From: an uncultured Lachnospiraceae bacterium
GTDB lineage: Bacteria; Bacillota; Clostridia; Lachnospirales; Lachnospiraceae
Direction of reading: 5' to 3'
NCBI GenBank assembly: GCA_902780385.1
Contig: CACZFF010000028.1
Location: 1 to 62,754 of the forward strand
DNA: 62,754 nt
Below are positions 9,198-17,902 of the stretch, in pieces; position 1 is the stretch's first letter; each line of letters opens with the position of its first letter. The position numbers were made by a program, and so were the translations under genes. A model generated the notes under the pieces. It made no database searches. It had not been told where the DNA came from and saw only the letters and a program-made list of their open reading frames with translations.

Positions 9198-9245
9198 CCG
9201 ATAAAAGCCGATTAAAACCCTTATACCCTGAGGTCGAACAGATCA

Positions 9246-10232
9246 ATGAACAATAAGAGCGAAGAGATTCTGGAAATATCACATGTGACCAACCGATACC
9301 GCGACAGCGGCACGGGCTTCTTCTCCAGGTCAAAAATGACACGTGTCCTCAATGATGTGGATCTCACGATCCATCGCGACGAGATTTTCGGACTGGTGGG
9401 AGAGAGCGGGTGCGGCAAGTCCACACTCGGAAAGGCGGTGCTGGGGCTGATTCCCTTTGACGGACAGATTAAGGTTGCCGGCATGGAGTACTCCCGCAAA
9501 AACCGTCAGGAGTTCACGCGCTGTGTTCAGGCGGTCTTTCAGGATCCACTAAGTTCCCTGAACCCCAGAAGAACGATTGCTGCCACCCTTGAGGAGCCTC
9601 TTCTGGCACACGGGATCGGCACGCCGGAATCCCGCCGCGCAAAAGCCATCGAGATGCTGGAACTTGTCGGTCTGGACGGATCCTATGCGGACCGCCTCCC
9701 CCGGGAGCTCTCCGGCGGCCAGAGGCAGCGTGTATGTATCGGCGCCGCTCTGATGATCGACCCGGAGCTCGTCATCGCGGACGAGGCAACAAGCGCCCTG
9801 GATGTATCCGTAGGAGCCCAGATTCTGAATCTGTTTCAGGAGATCCATGACCGCAAGGATTTTGCCATGCTCTTTATCTCCCACAACCTGAACGTGGTCT
9901 ATTATCTGTGTGACCGGATCGCAGTCATGTACCGCGGCAGCATCGTCGAGCAGGGAGATTCGGAGAGCCTCTACAATGCGCCTATGCATCCCTATACCAG
10001 GACGCTGCTGTCTGCTATCCCCGAGATCGAAGAGGGAGATGAACTGAGCAGGTACGGATACCAGGAGACCCGCCGGGAGTCTGCGCCGGACGGCTGTGAT
10101 TTTTACCACAGATGTCCATTTGCGACAGACCAGTGCAGACAGCGCCCGGAGCTGACAGATGTCCTGACAGACAAGCAGGGCACAGAAAAAAGCAGCGAAC
10201 ATTTTGTCCGCTGCTGGAATCCGGTCAGATGA
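9246..10232 (+). CDS. Peptide-type ABC transporter ATP-binding protein, DppF/OppF class
   Basis: A 328-residue ATPase, the second nucleotide-binding subunit of the importer. Walker A GESGCGKST at about 52-60, signature LSGGQRQR, Walker B VIADEATSALD and H-loop ISHNL are intact. A short insertion near residues 20-31 (SGTGFFSRSK) before the first strand is usual for the OppF class. The C-terminal oligo_HPY tail again has spaced cysteines. With the preceding four genes it completes the transporter. The gene ends 40 bases from the converging AraC gene. Confidence 0.93.
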   Translation: MNNKSEEILEISHVTNRYRDSGTGFFSRSKMTRVLNDVDLTIHRDEIFGLVGESGCGKSTLGKAVLGLIPFDGQIKVAGMEYSRKNRQEFTRCVQAVFQDPLSSLNPRRTIAATLEEPLLAHGIGTPESRRAKAIEMLELVGLDGSYADRLPRELSGGQRQRVCIGAALMIDPELVIADEATSALDVSVGAQILNLFQEIHDRKDFAMLFISHNLNVVYYLCDRIAVMYRGSIVEQGDSESLYNAPMHPYTRTLLSAIPEIEEGDELSRYGYQETRRESAPDGCDFYHRCPFATDQCRQRPELTDVLTDKQGTEKSSEHFVRCWNPVR

Positions 10233-10271
10233 GGAAGCCGGAGCTGCTGTCAATATAAGACTCCGGATCTG

Positions 10272-11120
10272 TCAGTCCATCATGGCAATGCGCCTTCGGA
10301 CCTCCCGGGGAGTGGCGCCGTAGATCTCTTTGAACATACGGTTAAAGAGCTTGTAGTTGGTGAAGCCGTGCCGGTCCACGATCTCCATGATCGGCGCGTC
10401 GGAGGAACACAGATCGTGATAAATATGGGACAGGCGGACCTGGTTGAGGTGTTTTTTAAAGGGGATCCCGATCTTATGGGTAAAGAGACGGCTGAAGTAC
10501 TCGCTGCTCAGTCCGAAGTGATCGGAAATCTCTTCCAGTGAGATCGGCTTGTCGTAGTTTTCATCGATATAGGAAACGATCTCGCGGATACGCCGCTGAT
10601 CCTTGGACGGCTCCGGAAGATCACTCCGGTACAGCTGGATGGAGAAATGGGCGATCAGTTCGTAAAGGATATGAAGGACCAGAGAGGTGCTCTGGATCCG
10701 GTAACCGTAAGGATTCTCCACACAGTGATGCATGAGTTCCTTCAGAGAATCACAGATGGACAGATAGATTCCTACGCGGTCCTCCGTCAGTTCTGTGCGG
10801 TCGCAGATGATCTGGAAATTGCGCTGATTTTCCATGAATGAGGAAATGTATTCCGTGTCGATATGGATGACGATCTGCCTGTAGTCTCCCGAACACCGGT
10901 ATTCATGGATCTTGCCTGCGTCAACCGCGATGAATTCTCCCGCCACCATGGTATGGGGCGTTCCCTCCACAGTGATATTTGCCTGTCCGTCGATCAGATA
11001 GGTGATCTCCAGGGCGGAATGCCAGTGGGCGGGGACATAGGACTCATTGGTGCGGAAATCAATGGTGATATTCTGATTGATCAGGTCATATTTTGGAATG
11101 TAAATATTACTGCCAGCCAC
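10272..11120 (-). CDS. AraC-family regulator with cupin domain, converging on the peptide transporter operon
   Basis: A 282-residue regulator. The N-terminal half is an AraC-type cupin (HWHSALEITYLIDGQ at about 37-51 contains the characteristic His-containing barrel strand). The C-terminal 100 residues hold the paired helix-turn-helix (ISLEEISDHFGLSSEYFSRLF, then GFTNYKLFNRMFKEIYGATP). Because it adjoins the ABC importer it may regulate it, but it is convergent rather than divergent, so this is only a guess. Its promoter region contains an 11-bp palindrome. Confidence 0.87.
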   Translation of the reverse strand: MAGSNIYIPKYDLINQNITIDFRTNESYVPAHWHSALEITYLIDGQANITVEGTPHTMVAGEFIAVDAGKIHEYRCSGDYRQIVIHIDTEYISSFMENQRNFQIICDRTELTEDRVGIYLSICDSLKELMHHCVENPYGYRIQSTSLVLHILYELIAHFSIQLYRSDLPEPSKDQRRIREIVSYIDENYDKPISLEEISDHFGLSSEYFSRLFTHKIGIPFKKHLNQVRLSHIYHDLCSSDAPIMEIVDRHGFTNYKLFNRMFKEIYGATPREVRRRIAMMD

Positions 11121-11162
11121 AGGAACCCTCCTTATTTTACCGGCATGTGCTTTTTCGACTTA

Positions 11163-11191
11163 ATCTTACCCGAGTCGGGAAAAAAAAGCAA
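11163..11191 (-). promoter_or_regulatory. Promoter with internal palindrome, AraC gene
   Basis: Minus strand TTGCTT (11186-11191), 17-base spacer, TAAGAT (11163-11168). The spacer contains the palindrome CCCGA-N-TCGGG (11169-11179), well placed to act as a repressor or autoregulatory operator. Confidence 0.5.
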
Positions 11192-11318
11192 ATTGAATAT
11201 GATACCGGTCACACACCTGCCGATTATTGGGGGCTGTAATATAGTTTTTTGAATGAAAATGTCAAAAAAGACTAAATCTTTGTCAAAATATTATCTATAC
11301 TACTCGCGTGTATCATGC

Positions 11319-11578
11319 TATTATCATATCATCAAAGAAACAAATAAACAAAACAACACACGGTGCACGCAAAAAAGTCATGGATGCACTGTTTTATATA
11401 TCGAAGTAATTATTTAAAAGATTACTTCACTCAGAGCCGATTCCAATCGGGCTCAATTGATTTATTAAGGTTAGTCGAGTGCGACAGTACTCTGCTAATA
11501 TATTACCCCCCTAAGCATCTTGTAACATCCCTTGAAGAACACCCGGCAGTTTATCCCGCTGCCGGGTGTTCTTCTTTT
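11319..11578 (+). ncRNA. Candidate structured non-coding RNA with strong terminator
   Basis: No credible gene lies in the 614 bases from 11121 to 11734, yet a string of stem-loops ends in a textbook terminator. An extended -10 (TGC-TATTAT, 11316-11324) would start a transcript near 11331. Stem-loops follow: GTGCA/TGCAC (11364-11389), GAAGTAAT/ATTACTTC (11403-11428), GAGCC-GATT/AATC-GGGCTC (11434-11454), TTAG..GAGT/ACTC..CTAA (11471-11498) and a 15-bp terminator stem, AAGAACACCCGGCAG (11535-11549) with its complement (11559-11573), followed by CTTTTTG. I do not recognise the RNA family. Confidence 0.45.
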
Positions 11579-11734
11579 TGTTTGCCATATGTTTTCATAA
11601 CATTTATAATGTATAGATACGGGTTGATGCCCTTAAGACAGATATATTCTGTGTACGTTATCTGTACACGCCCTTTCGAAGGGAGGCGGCAGAGCCTGAC
11701 TTTGCTGTAACCTTTGTACTGAAGGAGGATGATA

Positions 11735-13432
11735 ATGGCGGATCGTATTCAGCGCTGCGGATATTGCGGAACAGAACTGACAGACGGAATCCCGGTCTGC
11801 CCGAATTGCGGCAGGGACAACAGTGTTCCTATGCTCGGCGCGAGACAGTCCCAGTCTTCCCTTTATCGAAATGAGTATGAAGACGATGAGTATGAAGACG
11901 ATGTGTTTGAAGACATGGAGGCAGAGGAAGAGGAGACTGTAAAGAAAACGGAACCGACAAAGCGGCCGGATCCTGCAAAGAGGACAAAGAAGAAAAAGAA
12001 ACGTAAAAAAGAGAATGAGGAAGGATCTGCTCCGAAGAAAAACAGCCGGAGGAAGGCTGATGCCGAAAGAGACAGACGCGGCAGGAAGACTGATCCCGAA
12101 AGAGACAGACGCGGCAGGAAAGCCGTTTCTGAAGATGATGAGTATGAGATGGAAAATGAGGAGAAGCGCTCCGGCATCCTTACCGTGCTGGCACTGGCTG
12201 CTATTCCGGTAATATTGCTGTGTCTTCTGATCCCCCGGATCGTAAAGGTTCTGCCGGATCCTTCTCTGGGCGGGGGGCTGCCTTTCCTCAGCAGTCAGGA
12301 AAAAGAAAAGAAGGAAGAGAAGGAAGGCCAGGCTGCTCAGCAGAAAAATGAAAAAGAGGATGAAAAAGAGAAGCCTGCCCAGTCCGCGGAGGCTCCGCTT
12401 CCTACATGGGAAAATTCTGCAGTGGAGCAGGCAGTGCGCTCGGCGGCAGGTGTCCCGGACGGTGAACTTACCAGAAAGGATCTGAGCGAGATCACTTACA
12501 TTGATTTTTCCAATGCGGGGATGAAAGACTTTTCCGTTCTGAAGGAGTTTCCCGCCCTTGTAAGCGTGGACCTGACCGGAAACGGAATCAGTGATCTCAC
12601 GCAGATCGCTGCCATGACCCGTCTGGAAGGCCTGTGTCTGGATGATAATCAGATCTCGGATCTCATGCCCCTGCGCAATATGACAGCGCTGCAGCGGCTG
12701 TATCTGAACAACAACCAGGTTTCCAACCTCAAGCCGCTCTCCACATTGACGGCCATGACTCAGCTTTACCTGGACAACAATCAGATCACGGATATCAGTC
12801 CTCTGACCGGGATGAAGAATCTGGGAATCCTTCATCTGGGAGGCAATCGTCTGCAGGATATCAGCGCCCTGTCCGGGCTGCAGAATCTGGAAGTGCTCAC
12901 ACTCTACAGTGACGGTGTGTCCGACCTGAAGCCTCTTGAAGGACTTGTGAAGATGCACCAGCTCAATCTCTGGGACAATGAAATCGGAGACATCAGCGTG
13001 CTTGCGGGCATGCCGGAGCTTTCCCTGCTGATGATCGGGAGCAACCGCGTAAAAGACCTTCAGCCGCTGAAGGATCTGGGAGCCATGGAATATCTGTATC
13101 TGTCCGATAACCTCATCGAAGACATCGGACCGCTCTCCGGACTGACGCTTATAAAGGCTATGGAGCTGCAGAACAATTCGATCCGCGATCTGTCACCGAT
13201 CAAAGATTACGCCAATCTGGAGTATCTTGATCTGCGGGGCAATCCGATCGAGAATTATGCAGGTGTCGATCAAAAGGAAATCGAAACACTGTACATGGAC
13301 AGCGCTGAAAGCGCGGAAAATACGGAGACTGCAGAAGGGGATGACAGTTCCGGCATCACGGAAGCTGCAGGAGGAGATGAAAATACGGAAGCTGCGGCAG
13401 CCGATGACGATTCCACGTCTCCGGATCAATAG
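11735..13432 (+). CDS. Membrane-anchored zinc-ribbon / leucine-rich-repeat protein
   Basis: A 565-residue mosaic. The ATG at 11735 is chosen because it lies six bases after AGGAGG; the in-frame ATG at 11729 touches that site. A zinc ribbon opens the protein (CGYC at 8-11, CPNC at 22-25). A long charged low-complexity region with an 11-residue duplication (ERDRRGRK) follows, then one transmembrane helix (about 147-168). Next comes a Lys/Glu-rich linker and about ten internalin-like 22-residue leucine-rich repeats (pattern LxxLxLxxNxIxDxxPL), ending in an acidic tail. Topology should place the ribbon in the cytoplasm and the repeats outside. Internalin-like repeats usually bind proteins; the partner is unknown. 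Confidence 0.8.
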   Translation: MADRIQRCGYCGTELTDGIPVCPNCGRDNSVPMLGARQSQSSLYRNEYEDDEYEDDVFEDMEAEEEETVKKTEPTKRPDPAKRTKKKKKRKKENEEGSAPKKNSRRKADAERDRRGRKTDPERDRRGRKAVSEDDEYEMENEEKRSGILTVLALAAIPVILLCLLIPRIVKVLPDPSLGGGLPFLSSQEKEKKEEKEGQAAQQKNEKEDEKEKPAQSAEAPLPTWENSAVEQAVRSAAGVPDGELTRKDLSEITYIDFSNAGMKDFSVLKEFPALVSVDLTGNGISDLTQIAAMTRLEGLCLDDNQISDLMPLRNMTALQRLYLNNNQVSNLKPLSTLTAMTQLYLDNNQITDISPLTGMKNLGILHLGGNRLQDISALSGLQNLEVLTLYSDGVSDLKPLEGLVKMHQLNLWDNEIGDISVLAGMPELSLLMIGSNRVKDLQPLKDLGAMEYLYLSDNLIEDIGPLSGLTLIKAMELQNNSIRDLSPIKDYANLEYLDLRGNPIENYAGVDQKEIETLYMDSAESAENTETAEGDDSSGITEAAGGDENTEAAAADDDSTSPDQ

Positions 13433-13505
13433 ATCAGGTTCCGGGTACAGTATTTATCGCGGCGGGGTGTGAACTGTAACTGCCCGCCGGAAAAACGGTG
13501 TTCAT

Positions 13506-15254
13506 ATGGTCAAAACAATTCTGTCACAGGTAAAGGAATTCCGACGGATCTCGATCCTGACGCCGGTCTGCATGATCGGAGAAGTTATCTGTGAAATGAT
13601 CATTCCTGTTCTGATGGGAAAAATAGTTGACAATGGCGTCATGGCAGGGAATGTCAGCTTTATCATGCGCACAGGCGCCGTGATGATCTGTGTGGCCCTG
13701 TTGGGTCTGACCTTCGGAATTATGGGAGGTTTTTTTGCCGCGCGTGCAGGTGCAGGACTTGCCAGAAATCTGCGCAAGGCAATGCATGACAATATCCAGA
13801 CTTTTTCCTTTTCAAACATAGATCACTTTTCCACATCCAGTCTGGTGACAAGACTTACGACGGATGTGACGAATATCCAGAATGCCTATATGATGATGCT
13901 CCGCATGGCAATGCGCGCGCCCTCGACCATGATCGTAGCCATGGTCATGTCCTTCATCATCAGCCCTCGTCTGGCCAGCATCTATTTTATCGCGGTGGCC
14001 TTTCTGGCATTGTTCATGTTTTTCATGATGCGCACGACGACCAAATACTTCAAGCAGGTGTTTGAGCGCTACGATGCCCTGAACGAGAGTGTGCAGGAAA
14101 ACGTCTCTGCCATCCGCGTGGTCAAAGCCTATGTCCGTGAGGACTATGAAAATAACAAGTTCCGGAAGGCAGCGGAGAATATCTACGAGATGTTCATCCG
14201 GGCCGAGATGAGGGTCGTGAGTATCTCTCCTGTCATGATGGGGGTCGTCTATGCCTGTATTCTGACGATCAGCTGGTTCGGTGCCAACATGATCGTATCG
14301 GATACACTGACGACCGGTAATCTGATGAGTCTTCTGACCTACTGCATGAATATTCTGATGAGCCTGATGATGCTTTCCATGGTATTCATCATGATCACCA
14401 TGTCGGAGGCCAGCGCAAGGCGTATCTCCGAGGTCATTAATGAAAAGAGTTCCCTGACCAACCCGGAAAATCCCGTCATGGAAGTCCCGGACGGCAGTAT
14501 CCGTTTTGAGGATGTGGATTTCTCCTACAGACCGGGCAGCGCAGAGCCGGTGCTCAAGGATATCGATCTCGACATTCATTCCGGCGAAAGCATCGGTATC
14601 ATCGGCGGCACGGGCAGCGCGAAATCGAGCCTGGTCAATCTTGTCAGCCGTCTCTATGATGTCACCCAGGGACGGGTCCTGGTGGGCGGACATGACGTGC
14701 GCGAATACGATATGGATGTACTGCGCAGACAGGTTTCTGTCGTCCTGCAGAAAAACGTGCTGTTTTCCGGCACGATCTATGACAATCTGCGGTGGGGAGA
14801 TGAGAACGCCACGGAGGAGGAGTGCAGACACGCCTGCGAGCTGGCCTGTGCGGATGAATTTATTGAAAAAATGCCGGAGGGCTACAATACTTACATCGAG
14901 CAGGGCGGAACCAATGTCTCCGGCGGTCAGAAGCAGCGCCTCAGCATAGCCCGCGCGCTCCTGCGCAAACCGAAGATCCTGATCCTGGATGACAGCACCA
15001 GCGCGGTGGATACAGCGACGGATGCAAAAATCCGCCGGGCTTTCCGTGAGGAGATCCCGGATACGACCAGGCTCATCATCGCGCAGCGCATTTCCAGCGT
15101 GCAGGAGTGTGACCGCATTATTGTCATGGACAACGGGCGCATCAGCGGTTTCGATACCCACGAGGAACTTCTGCGGACCAACCAGATCTACAGAGAAGTC
15201 TATGAGTCCCAGACAGGAATGGGTGCGGATGCCGACTTTGATAAACCTGCTTAA
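13506..15254 (+). CDS. ABC exporter half-transporter with degenerate ATP site (heterodimer subunit 1)
   Basis: A 582-residue exporter subunit: six membrane helices (about 15-310), then a nucleotide-binding domain. The Walker A is GGTGSAKSS (near 366-374), with Ala where Gly is usual. The catalytic Glu after Walker B is Asp (LDDSTSAVD, near 494) and the H-loop His is Gln (IIAQRIS, near 526). Its own signature motif, VSGGQKQR, is canonical. This is the non-catalytic half of a heterodimeric type IV ABC exporter of the YheI/LmrC class. The partner gene follows 127 bases later. Substrate unknown: drugs, lipids or peptides are possible. Confidence 0.9.
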   Translation: MVKTILSQVKEFRRISILTPVCMIGEVICEMIIPVLMGKIVDNGVMAGNVSFIMRTGAVMICVALLGLTFGIMGGFFAARAGAGLARNLRKAMHDNIQTFSFSNIDHFSTSSLVTRLTTDVTNIQNAYMMMLRMAMRAPSTMIVAMVMSFIISPRLASIYFIAVAFLALFMFFMMRTTTKYFKQVFERYDALNESVQENVSAIRVVKAYVREDYENNKFRKAAENIYEMFIRAEMRVVSISPVMMGVVYACILTISWFGANMIVSDTLTTGNLMSLLTYCMNILMSLMMLSMVFIMITMSEASARRISEVINEKSSLTNPENPVMEVPDGSIRFEDVDFSYRPGSAEPVLKDIDLDIHSGESIGIIGGTGSAKSSLVNLVSRLYDVTQGRVLVGGHDVREYDMDVLRRQVSVVLQKNVLFSGTIYDNLRWGDENATEEECRHACELACADEFIEKMPEGYNTYIEQGGTNVSGGQKQRLSIARALLRKPKILILDDSTSAVDTATDAKIRRAFREEIPDTTRLIIAQRISSVQECDRIIVMDNGRISGFDTHEELLRTNQIYREVYESQTGMGADADFDKPA

Positions 15255-15309
15255 TGATCATACATGTCTGCGGGTACCCGCCCGCGGCCGCAAGAATATG
15301 TGACACGGA
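15254..15309 (+). repeat. Dispersed intergenic element, copy A
   Basis: Begins at the stop codon of the exporter gene. Core ATCATACATGTCTGCGGG (from 15257), followed by the perfect palindrome GCGGGTACCCGC and a GGCCGCAAGAA end. Matching copies are at 24191-24246 and 35084-35136. Further hairpins (CACATGC/GCATGTG and TGCCGC/GCGGCA) follow before the next gene. Confidence 0.65.
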
Positions 15310-15380
15310 AAAAGCCTCGTACACATGCGGAGCATGTGCTGCCGCTCCGGCGGGCGGCATGTCAGGAAAGTGTTTGAAAT

Positions 15381-17330
15381 ATGGCAGAAAAAGTAAAAGA
15401 AGTAGGGGGCGGTCCCCGGGGTATGCGGGGGCGCCCGCGTCCCAAAGTGGAGAATCCCTGGAAGATCCTCCGCAGGATTCTATCATATGTTTTCCGGTTT
15501 TACGGTTTTCACATGGCTGCAGTGGCAGTCTGTATTGTGGTTTCTGTTCTGGCCAATGTTCAGGGGACCATGTTTACGAGGACGCTGATCGACAGCTATA
15601 TCACACCCATGGTGGAAAGGGTGAAAGCAGGAGAAGTCAACCCTGATTTTTCGCCGCTCCTGCACGCCATGATGCGGGTCGCCTGTTTTTATGTGATCGG
15701 TATCGCGGCGGCCTACACGCAGGCCCGCACAATGGCCTTTGTCACCCAGGGTACAATGAAACGGCTGCGCATAGAGCTCTTTGAGCACATGGAGAGCCTG
15801 CCGATCAAATATTTTGACACCCATGCCCACGGTGATATCATGAGTGTCTACACCAACGATATCGATACCCTGCGTCAGATGGTCAGCCAGAGTATGCCTC
15901 AGCTGCTCAACAGCCTGATCACGGTCACATCGATCCTGGCCATGATGCTGGTGCTCAGCATCCCGCTGACGGTCGTATCCCTCATGATGGTGGGTGTCAT
16001 GCTGTTTTCATCCGGAAAAGTAACCTCCATGTCCGGACGAAATTTCATTGCCCAGCAGAGGAATCTGGGTAAACTGAACGGGTTTATTGAGGAGACCATG
16101 ACCGGCGAAAAAGTCGTCAAGGTGTTCTGCCATGAACAGCAGGCGATCCGCGAATTCGATCAGCTCAATGAAGAGCTGTACCAGAGTGCCGCAAAAGCCA
16201 ATGGCTTTGCCAATATCATCGGTCCTGTCAATGGACAGCTGGGAAACACCAACTATGTGATCTGCGCGATCGTGGGCGGTATTCTGGCGATCAATTCCTA
16301 TGCCGGATTTACAGTCGGTGCCCTCGCCAGTTTCCTGACCCTGAACCGGGGTTTCTCCATGCCGATCAACCAGGTCAGCATGCAGTTCAACAGTATCATC
16401 ATGGCCCTGGCCGGCGCGGAGCGCATTTTCAAGCTCATGGACGCAGAGCCCGAGACGGACGACGGCTATGTCATGCTGGTCAACTGTGAGCGCGATGCAG
16501 ACGGGGAGATCGTCGAGACGGACAGGCATACGGGACAGTGGGCGTGGAAGCACTATCACAAGGCGGAGGATACGACCACCTATCAGGCCCTGGAAGGCGA
16601 TATCACCTTCAACGGCGTCGACTTCGGATACCGGGATGACAAGATGGTCCTGCATGATATCTGGATCCACGCAAAGCCCGGCATGAAGATTGCCCTTGTC
16701 GGCTCCACCGGCGCAGGCAAGACCACGATCACCAACCTGATCAACCGGTTTTATGATATACAGGACGGTAAGATCCGTTTTGACAACATCAATGTAAATA
16801 AGATCAAAAAAGGCGACCTGCGCCGCTCGCTCGGAATCGTGCTGCAGGATACCCACCTGTTTTCCGGTACAGTGCGGGAGAACATCCGCTACGGAAAGCT
16901 GGATGCGACGGATGCGGAGGTTGTCCGTGCCGCCAGGCTCGCCAACGCGGACGGTTTTATCAGGCGTCTTCCGCAAGGATATGATACAATGCTTACCGGG
17001 GACGGCGCCAACCTGTCTCAGGGCCAGCGGCAGCTTCTTGCCATCGCCCGCGCGGCCATTGCGGATCCGCCGGCTCTTATTCTGGATGAGGCGACGAGCT
17101 CGATCGATACCCGCACAGAGAAGATCGTGCAGGCGGGAATGGACAGCCTGATGAAGGACAGGACGACCTTTGTCATAGCCCACCGTCTCTCCACGATCCG
17201 CAACAGTGATCTTATCATTGTCCTGGAACAGGGCAGGATCGTCGAGCAGGGCACTCACCAGGAACTGATCGACCTGGGCCAGCGCTATTATCAGCTGTAC
17301 ACGGGCAAAAAGCCCGAACTGGCGGGTTGA
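15381..17330 (+). CDS. ABC exporter half-transporter with catalytic ATP site (heterodimer subunit 2)
   Basis: A 649-residue exporter subunit, longer than usual. After six helices there is a roughly 50-residue insertion (about 355-410, rich in charged residues and WAWKHYHKAED) before the ATPase domain. Walker A GSTGAGKTT, catalytic Glu in LDEATSSID (near 569) and H-loop IAHRLST (near 600) are intact, but the signature reads LSQGQRQ (near 543) instead of LSGGQ. The altered signature pairs with the degenerate Walker site of the preceding protein. Together they make a classic asymmetric exporter with one hydrolytic and one degenerate site. An AGGAAAG site supports the start. Confidence 0.92.
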   Translation: MAEKVKEVGGGPRGMRGRPRPKVENPWKILRRILSYVFRFYGFHMAAVAVCIVVSVLANVQGTMFTRTLIDSYITPMVERVKAGEVNPDFSPLLHAMMRVACFYVIGIAAAYTQARTMAFVTQGTMKRLRIELFEHMESLPIKYFDTHAHGDIMSVYTNDIDTLRQMVSQSMPQLLNSLITVTSILAMMLVLSIPLTVVSLMMVGVMLFSSGKVTSMSGRNFIAQQRNLGKLNGFIEETMTGEKVVKVFCHEQQAIREFDQLNEELYQSAAKANGFANIIGPVNGQLGNTNYVICAIVGGILAINSYAGFTVGALASFLTLNRGFSMPINQVSMQFNSIIMALAGAERIFKLMDAEPETDDGYVMLVNCERDADGEIVETDRHTGQWAWKHYHKAEDTTTYQALEGDITFNGVDFGYRDDKMVLHDIWIHAKPGMKIALVGSTGAGKTTITNLINRFYDIQDGKIRFDNINVNKIKKGDLRRSLGIVLQDTHLFSGTVRENIRYGKLDATDAEVVRAARLANADGFIRRLPQGYDTMLTGDGANLSQGQRQLLAIARAAIADPPALILDEATSSIDTRTEKIVQAGMDSLMKDRTTFVIAHRLSTIRNSDLIIVLEQGRIVEQGTHQELIDLGQRYYQLYTGKKPELAG

Positions 17331-17498
17331 TCCGGATTGGGATGAAAATGGCATAGAGAAATGACCGGAAACGAGCCGGGCCGGGATCAGATGACGGATT
17401 CGGGCGCGAGTCCTGAGCCCCGCGTGCGGGATCAAGTCAGACCGGGCCGGAACAGAAGCCAGGCCGGGCCGGAGCCGGGAAAGACAGGTGGGAAACAG

Positions 17499-17798
17499 AT
17501 GGAGAACGCAAATCGTCATATATCAAGAGAGGAGCTTTTTCCTTTCGTCCATTATGAATATGGAGAGGCATATTACGGCAGCTGCGGGGACCTGCGCTAC
17601 AGACTTGCCCGTGAACCGCTGCAGAATGTGCATTATACCCCTCCGGACAAGAGGGGGGAGGCTGTTCTCCGCGCCGTCACCTGGCGCGGGCCTTACGGCT
17701 ATGCCGCCACAGATGACGCCCTGAAGACAATCAGGGATTTTCCCTTCACAGAGGAGGGAATGCAGGAAGCCGCCAGATGGCTGGACAGCCAGGTGTGA
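17499..17798 (+). CDS. Uncharacterised 99-residue protein
   Basis: A small soluble protein beginning MENANRHISREELFPFVHYE; an in-frame ATG at 17361 would add 46 Pro/Gly/Arg-rich residues encoded by a GGGCCGG-repeat tract and is unlikely to be used. The 17499 start has AGGTGGG upstream. It is rich in aromatic and charged residues, with no signal peptide, membrane segment or cofactor motif. I do not recognise the family. It sits between the ABC exporter and gdpP and is followed directly by an 11-bp triple repeat. Confidence 0.6.
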   Translation: MENANRHISREELFPFVHYEYGEAYYGSCGDLRYRLAREPLQNVHYTPPDKRGEAVLRAVTWRGPYGYAATDDALKTIRDFPFTEEGMQEAARWLDSQV

Positions 17799-17799
17799 C

Positions 17800-17832
17800 C
17801 TTTTCGAAAGCTTTTCGAAAACTTTTCGGAGC
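17800..17832 (+). repeat. 11-bp tandem repeat, three units
   Basis: CTTTTCGAAAG, CTTTTCGAAAA, CTTTTCGGAGC in direct succession, starting one base after the stop codon of the 99-residue gene. Confidence 0.8.
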
Positions 17833-17902
17833 AGGGGGCCTGTAAAAACAAAACTGTACAGGATTCCAACTATGTTTCGAGAGGCGGAATGGAGATATTT
17901 GA

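Noticed and set aside
11363-11710. 115-codon plus-strand frame
   Set aside because: Runs straight through the hairpins and terminator of the candidate RNA; no ribosome site.
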